A stretch of DNA of 7,204 bases from CAG-488 sp963625295 (GTDB taxonomy: Bacteria; Bacillota; Clostridia; Oscillospirales; Acutalibacteraceae), in NCBI GenBank assembly GCA_963625295.1, contig CAVFTC010000089.1, positions 1 to 7,204 of the forward strand, given 5' to 3'. Of the stretch, positions 4,899 to 7,204 are shown one piece after another. The position numbers and the translations under genes are program-made. Numbering within the stretch: position 1 is the stretch's first letter; each line of letters opens with the position of its first letter. The notes beneath the pieces are model-generated. The model did not search any database. It had not been told where the DNA came from and saw only the letters and a program-made list of their open reading frames with translations.

Positions 4899-6143
4899 AT
4901 GAAATTTTTCAACGAACTTTCTGCCTATGACAAGGAGATTTACGCAGCATGCGAAAGCGAGCTTGAGCGTCAGCAGCACAACATTGAGCTTATCGCATCC
5001 GAGAACATTGTTTCCAAGGCGGTTTTGCTCGCAGCAGGCAGTGTCCTGACAAACAAGTATGCCGAGGGCTATCCTTCCAAGAGATATTACGGCGGCTGCC
5101 AATGCGTCGATGTCGTGGAAGAAATCGCACGCAACAGAGCCAAGGAGCTTTTCGGAGCGGAGCATGTTAATGTTCAGCCGCACAGCGGAGCCAACGCAAA
5201 CCTTGCCGTTTTCTTTGCGCTTCTCAATCCCGGCGATACCGTAATGGGAATGAATCTTCAGCAGGGCGGACATCTTTCGCACGGTTCACCTGTTAATATT
5301 TCGGGCAAGTATTTCAATGTTGTTCCCTACGGCGTTGACGAGACAACCGAGAGGATCGACTATGACGAGATGGAGCGTATTGCGCTTGAATGTAAGCCGA
5401 AGCTTATCGTCGTTGGCGCAAGCGCATATTCAAGAATCATAGATTTCCCCCGTTGCCGTGAGATTGCCGACAAGGTCGGAGCGTATCTCATGGTTGATAT
5501 GGCGCATATTGCAGGACTTGTTGCCGCAGGAGTTCATCCGTCGCCCGTGCCGTATGCCGATATAGTTACCACCACCACACACAAGACTCTCAGAGGCCCG
5601 AGGGGCGGCATGATACTTTGCAAGGAAGAGCTTGCAAAGCAGATAGACAAGGCTGTTTTCCCCGGCACTCAGGGCGGCCCGCTCATGCACATTATCGCCG
5701 CAAAGGCGGTTGCACTCGGCGAAGCGTTGACCGATGAGTTCAAGGACTATCAGAAGCAGGTTGTCAGGAACGCTTCCGTGCTTGCGGATTCGCTTATGAA
5801 AAAAGGAATAAATATCGTTTCCGGCGGAACGGACAACCACCTCATGCTGCTTGACCTTCGCAACAAGGGTATCACCGGCAAGGAGCTTGAGCACAGGCTC
5901 GATGAGGTTCGCATCACGGCGAACAAGAACACGATCCCGAACGATCCGCAAAGCCCGTTCGTTACAAGCGGTCTGAGAATCGGAACGCCTGCCGTTACAA
6001 CAAGGGGCTTCAAGGAAGCCGAAATGGAGCTTATAGCAGGCTGGATAAGCGATATTGTCAATGACTTTGACGGTAACAAGGACAGAGTCCTCTCTGAGGT
6101 TCAGTCCCTTTGCACAAATTTCCCGCTTTACCAAGATAGATGA
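4899..6143 (+). CDS. glyA: Serine hydroxymethyltransferase (glycine hydroxymethyltransferase), 414 aa
   Basis: This PLP-dependent cytosolic enzyme interconverts serine plus tetrahydrofolate and glycine plus 5,10-methylenetetrahydrofolate, the main source of one-carbon units. Length (414 aa) and motifs match bacterial GlyA along the whole protein. IELIASENIVS (29-39) and NKYAEGYPSKRYYGG (52-66) are near the N terminus and carry substrate and cofactor contacts. VQPHSGANAN is at 92-101, and the cofactor-ring residues D200 and H203 lie in VDMAHIAGLVAAG. TTTTHKTLRGPRGG holds the Schiff-base lysine K229, FPGTQGGP is at 254-261, and the carboxylate-binding arginine R360 lies in GLRIGTPA. No key residue is missing and the frame is intact. 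GGAGG is seven bases upstream. No glycine riboswitch or T-box is visible in the short leader, and a strong terminator lies about 110 bases after the stop, so glyA is the last gene of its transcript. Confidence 0.97.
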   Translation: MKFFNELSAYDKEIYAACESELERQQHNIELIASENIVSKAVLLAAGSVLTNKYAEGYPSKRYYGGCQCVDVVEEIARNRAKELFGAEHVNVQPHSGANANLAVFFALLNPGDTVMGMNLQQGGHLSHGSPVNISGKYFNVVPYGVDETTERIDYDEMERIALECKPKLIVVGASAYSRIIDFPRCREIADKVGAYLMVDMAHIAGLVAAGVHPSPVPYADIVTTTTHKTLRGPRGGMILCKEELAKQIDKAVFPGTQGGPLMHIIAAKAVALGEALTDEFKDYQKQVVRNASVLADSLMKKGINIVSGGTDNHLMLLDLRNKGITGKELEHRLDEVRITANKNTIPNDPQSPFVTSGLRIGTPAVTTRGFKEAEMELIAGWISDIVNDFDGNKDRVLSEVQSLCTNFPLYQDR

Positions 6144-6178
6144 TAGATTTTAGATGTTTAATGCAGATCTAAAATCTA
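6144..6178. repeat. Perfect 12-bp inverted repeat directly after the glyA stop
   Basis: TAGATTTTAGAT (6144-6155) and ATCTAAAATCTA (6167-6178) are exact reverse complements around 11 bases. The A/T-rich stem has no T-tract, so it is a weak terminator at best. The same TAGAT-rich wording recurs at 6634-6668 and 7035-7080, marking it as part of a dispersed repeat family. A 12-base stretch nearby (6194-6205) recurs inverted at 6995-7006. Confidence 0.7.
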
Positions 6179-6253
6179 CCGTCCATAATCGCTCCGAGGT
6201 CAGCAGTTAAACAGATTTCACCATTAACTTTATGCACAATCAGAATAATCTTG

Positions 6254-6286
6254 TGAGGGTGAGCATTGCTCGCCCTCATTTTATTT
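6254..6286 (+). terminator. Intrinsic terminator of glyA
   Basis: TGAGGGTGAGC and GCTCGCCCTCA form an 11-pair stem with one U-G pair around a three-base loop (6254-6278), followed by TTTTATTT. The GAGCATTGCTCG core also occurs inverted in the repeat hairpin near 6718-6732, so the terminator may derive from that family. Confidence 0.88.
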
Positions 6287-6292
6287 CACAAC

Positions 6293-6334
6293 AAGGACAA
6301 CACCGCAAAACGGAGGTGTGCGGTGTTGCCTTAA
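6293..6334 (+). repeat. Minimal (about 42 bp) hairpin form of the palindromic element after glyA
   Basis: AAGGACAACACCGCA and TGCGGTGTTGCCTTAA are near reverse complements separated by about ten bases. The ends match the long element's ends, and the interior is lost. It lies a few bases after the glyA terminator's T-tract. Confidence 0.75.
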
Positions 6335-6372
6335 ATTAAAACATCTTTATCCCATTATTGAAATGTAAACTT

Positions 6373-6540
6373 TTAAGGCAACACCTCACAATTAAGGCGC
6401 ACGCCTTGCTTGAATATTTTTCCGTCATGTTGCACAAAAACTCCTTGACTTGCGACAGCAAGCCTGCAAATTTTTTGTACAACCTGACGAAAAATCTTAC
6501 TGCGCAATCCACACACCTAAATTGTGCGGTATCGCCTTAA
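6373..6540 (+). repeat. Complete long palindromic element, 168 bp (copy F)
   Basis: Ends are TTAAGGCAACACCTCACAAT and AAATTGTGCGGTATCGCCTTAA in outline, with the same inner arms and apex (CTTGC-GACA-GCAAG) as the other full copies. It is nearly the same as 6746-6914 and is reversed relative to 1804-1972. A 60-codon open frame across it is fortuitous, since the frame is made of the palindrome itself. Confidence 0.9.
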
Positions 6541-6553
6541 TTGAAACAAGGCG

Positions 6554-6582
6554 GTAGGGTGCGATGCCCACATCGCACCGAG
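6554..6582. repeat. 29-bp hairpin repeat, exact inverted partner of 7002-7030
   Basis: The core GGTGCGATG-CCCA-CATCGCACC is a perfect nine-pair stem. The whole 29 bases, flanked by GTAG and GAG, occur exactly once more in inverted orientation at 7002-7030, on the other side of the long element at 6746. Confidence 0.85.
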
Positions 6583-6633
6583 ACTTTTCTTTTTCATCTC
6601 TGTAAATTCCAACGCAGAATTTTATTTCCCGCA

Positions 6634-6668
6634 CATCTAACATCTACAATCTAAAATCTAACATCTAT
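6634..6668. repeat. ATCTAAAATCTAACATCTA-type repeat block
   Basis: Short TAGATGTT/TAGATTTT words occur here in the antisense direction. CTAAAATCTAACATCTA (6651-6667) is the exact reverse complement of 7035-7051. Similar words flank the glyA stop at 6144-6178. No coding or promoter role is apparent. Confidence 0.65.
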
Positions 6669-6748
6669 CGTGGGGCGACCATCGGTCGTCCTCGTTGTTT
6701 TCTGCTGACTTTACCGGACGAGCAATGCTCGCCCCACGATAGATGTTA
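6659..6748. repeat. Compound palindrome with two inner hairpins
   Basis: TAACATCTATCGTGGGGCGA (6659-6678) is repeated exactly as its reverse complement at 6729-6748. Inside lie two smaller hairpins, GGCGACC-ATC-GGTCGTC (6675-6690) and a GAGCAATGCTC hairpin (6720-6730), and TCGTCC/GGACGA (6686-6691 and 6716-6721) also pair. The last three bases overlap the start of the long element at 6746. Confidence 0.8.
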
Positions 6749-6914
6749 GGGCAATACCGCACAAATTGAGGCGCACGCCTTGCTTGAATCTGTTTCCGTC
6801 ATGTTGCACAAAAATTCCTTGACTTGCGTCAGCAAGCCTACAAAATTTTTGTACAACCTGACGAAAAATCTTACTGCGCAATCCGCACACCTAAATTGTG
6901 CGGTATCGCCTTAA
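6746..6914 (+). repeat. Complete long palindromic element, 169 bp (copy G)
   Basis: It begins TTAGGGCAATACCGCACAAA and ends ATTGTGCGGTATCGCCTTAA, with the opening TTAA changed to TTAG. The inner arms, A and T tracts and the apex CTTGC-GTCA-GCAAG match the copies at 1804 and 6373. Its right third is almost identical to that of 6373-6540, so the two are recent relatives or one is a duplicate. Confidence 0.9.
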
Positions 6915-6936
6915 AGCATATCAAGTTGTTCTTTAT

Positions 6937-6982
6937 CCCCTCCGTCGCTCATGCGACACCTCTCCTTTCAAAAAAGGGAGGC
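6937..6982. repeat. Double-hairpin intergenic repeat (CCTCCGTCGC type)
   Basis: GTCGC-TCAT-GCGAC (6944-6957) is followed by CCTCTCCTTT pairing with AAAGGGAGG (6959-6981). Similar CCTCCGTC...GGGAGGC modules are, from memory, common between genes in clostridia. Here one follows copy G and precedes the 29-bp hairpin repeat. No gene is seen. Confidence 0.55.
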
Positions 6983-7001
6983 TGGCAAGGCTTTTGCTGA
7001 C

Positions 7002-7030
7002 CTCGGTGCGATGTGGGCATCGCACCCTAC
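7002..7030. repeat. 29-bp hairpin repeat, inverted copy of 6554-6582
   Basis: This is the exact reverse complement of 6554-6582, with the same GGTGCGATG-TGGG-CATCGCACC stem. It is followed at 7035-7080 by TAGATGTT/TAGATTTT words, mirroring the order on the other side of copy G. Confidence 0.85.
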
Positions 7031-7034
7031 AAAA

Positions 7035-7080
7035 TAGATGTTAGATTTTAGATGCTGGATTTTAGACCTGCGATAGATTA
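7035..7080. repeat. TAGATGTTAGATTTTAGATG-type repeat block
   Basis: The first 17 bases are the reverse complement of 6651-6667. A degenerate continuation with GGATTTTAGA and GATAGAT follows. No hairpin with a T-tract and no coding signal is visible. Confidence 0.6.
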
Positions 7081-7112
7081 AAACCTGCTTTTTTCGCTAA
7101 CATCATCTGCAT

Positions 7113-7142
7113 TTGCGGCATGATGTGGGCATCATGCCCTAC
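7113..7142. repeat. Variant hairpin repeat related to 7002-7030
   Basis: GGCATGATG-TGGG-CATCATGCC forms a perfect nine-pair stem with the same TGGG loop and trailing CTAC as the repeat at 7002-7030. The stem bases differ on both sides in a matched way, so pairing is kept. The last 60 bases of the window after it show no gene or clear promoter. Confidence 0.75.
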
Positions 7143-7204
7143 GATGATATGGAGTAGTACAATAAAAGTAGAGTCGACAAACACCCAAAATGCTGATAAA
7201 ATAA

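Noticed and set aside
6358..6540. Open frame of 60 codons
   Set aside because: It lies almost wholly within a palindromic repeat copy, with no ribosome binding site and no protein-like composition.

Overview
The window reads as an intergenic-repeat-rich stretch of a low-to-moderate GC Firmicutes chromosome, most likely a clostridial gut anaerobe of the Oscillospiraceae/Ruminococcus kind. This is inferred from AGGAGG-type ribosome binding sites, consensus sigma-A promoters with 17-base spacers, tRNA genes that encode CCA, the protein families, and families of small palindromic repeats between genes. No species can be assigned from the sequence alone.

Layout. Positions 1-340 hold pieces of a repeat family and a promoter for a polysaccharide flippase (341-1759, +), which ends at an intrinsic terminator. 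A complete 169-bp palindromic repeat (1804-1972) fills the gap to a convergent ADP-ribosylglycohydrolase-family gene (1969-3321, -) and overlaps its stop codon. Upstream of that gene are its promoter, then two terminators of a tRNA operon on the minus strand (tRNA-Met, then tRNA-Glu; 3467-3621) with a near-consensus promoter. Divergently follow a membrane-anchored NodB-type polysaccharide deacetylase (3883-4806, +) and glyA, serine hydroxymethyltransferase (4899-6143, +), the latter ended by a strong terminator. From 6144 to the end there is no credible gene: about 1 kb of nested and mosaic palindromic repeats.

The genes are not one pathway. The flippase and the deacetylase both point to cell-surface polysaccharide or peptidoglycan work, glyA is one-carbon housekeeping metabolism, and the glycohydrolase probably removes ADP-ribose from an unknown target. 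Each unit has its own promoter or terminator.

The most notable content is a MITE-like palindromic element family. Its ends read TTAAGGCAATACCGCACAA (and variants), its full size is 168-169 bp, and there are internally deleted short forms and half copies. At least nine full, partial or remnant copies lie in the window. Several touch expression signals: a stop codon, a Shine-Dalgarno site, a terminator U-tract, a probable transcription start and the glyA leader. The centre of each full copy also resembles a bidirectional intrinsic terminator. Separate smaller hairpin repeat families occupy 6554-7142, and two related hairpins differ by paired substitutions that keep the stem.
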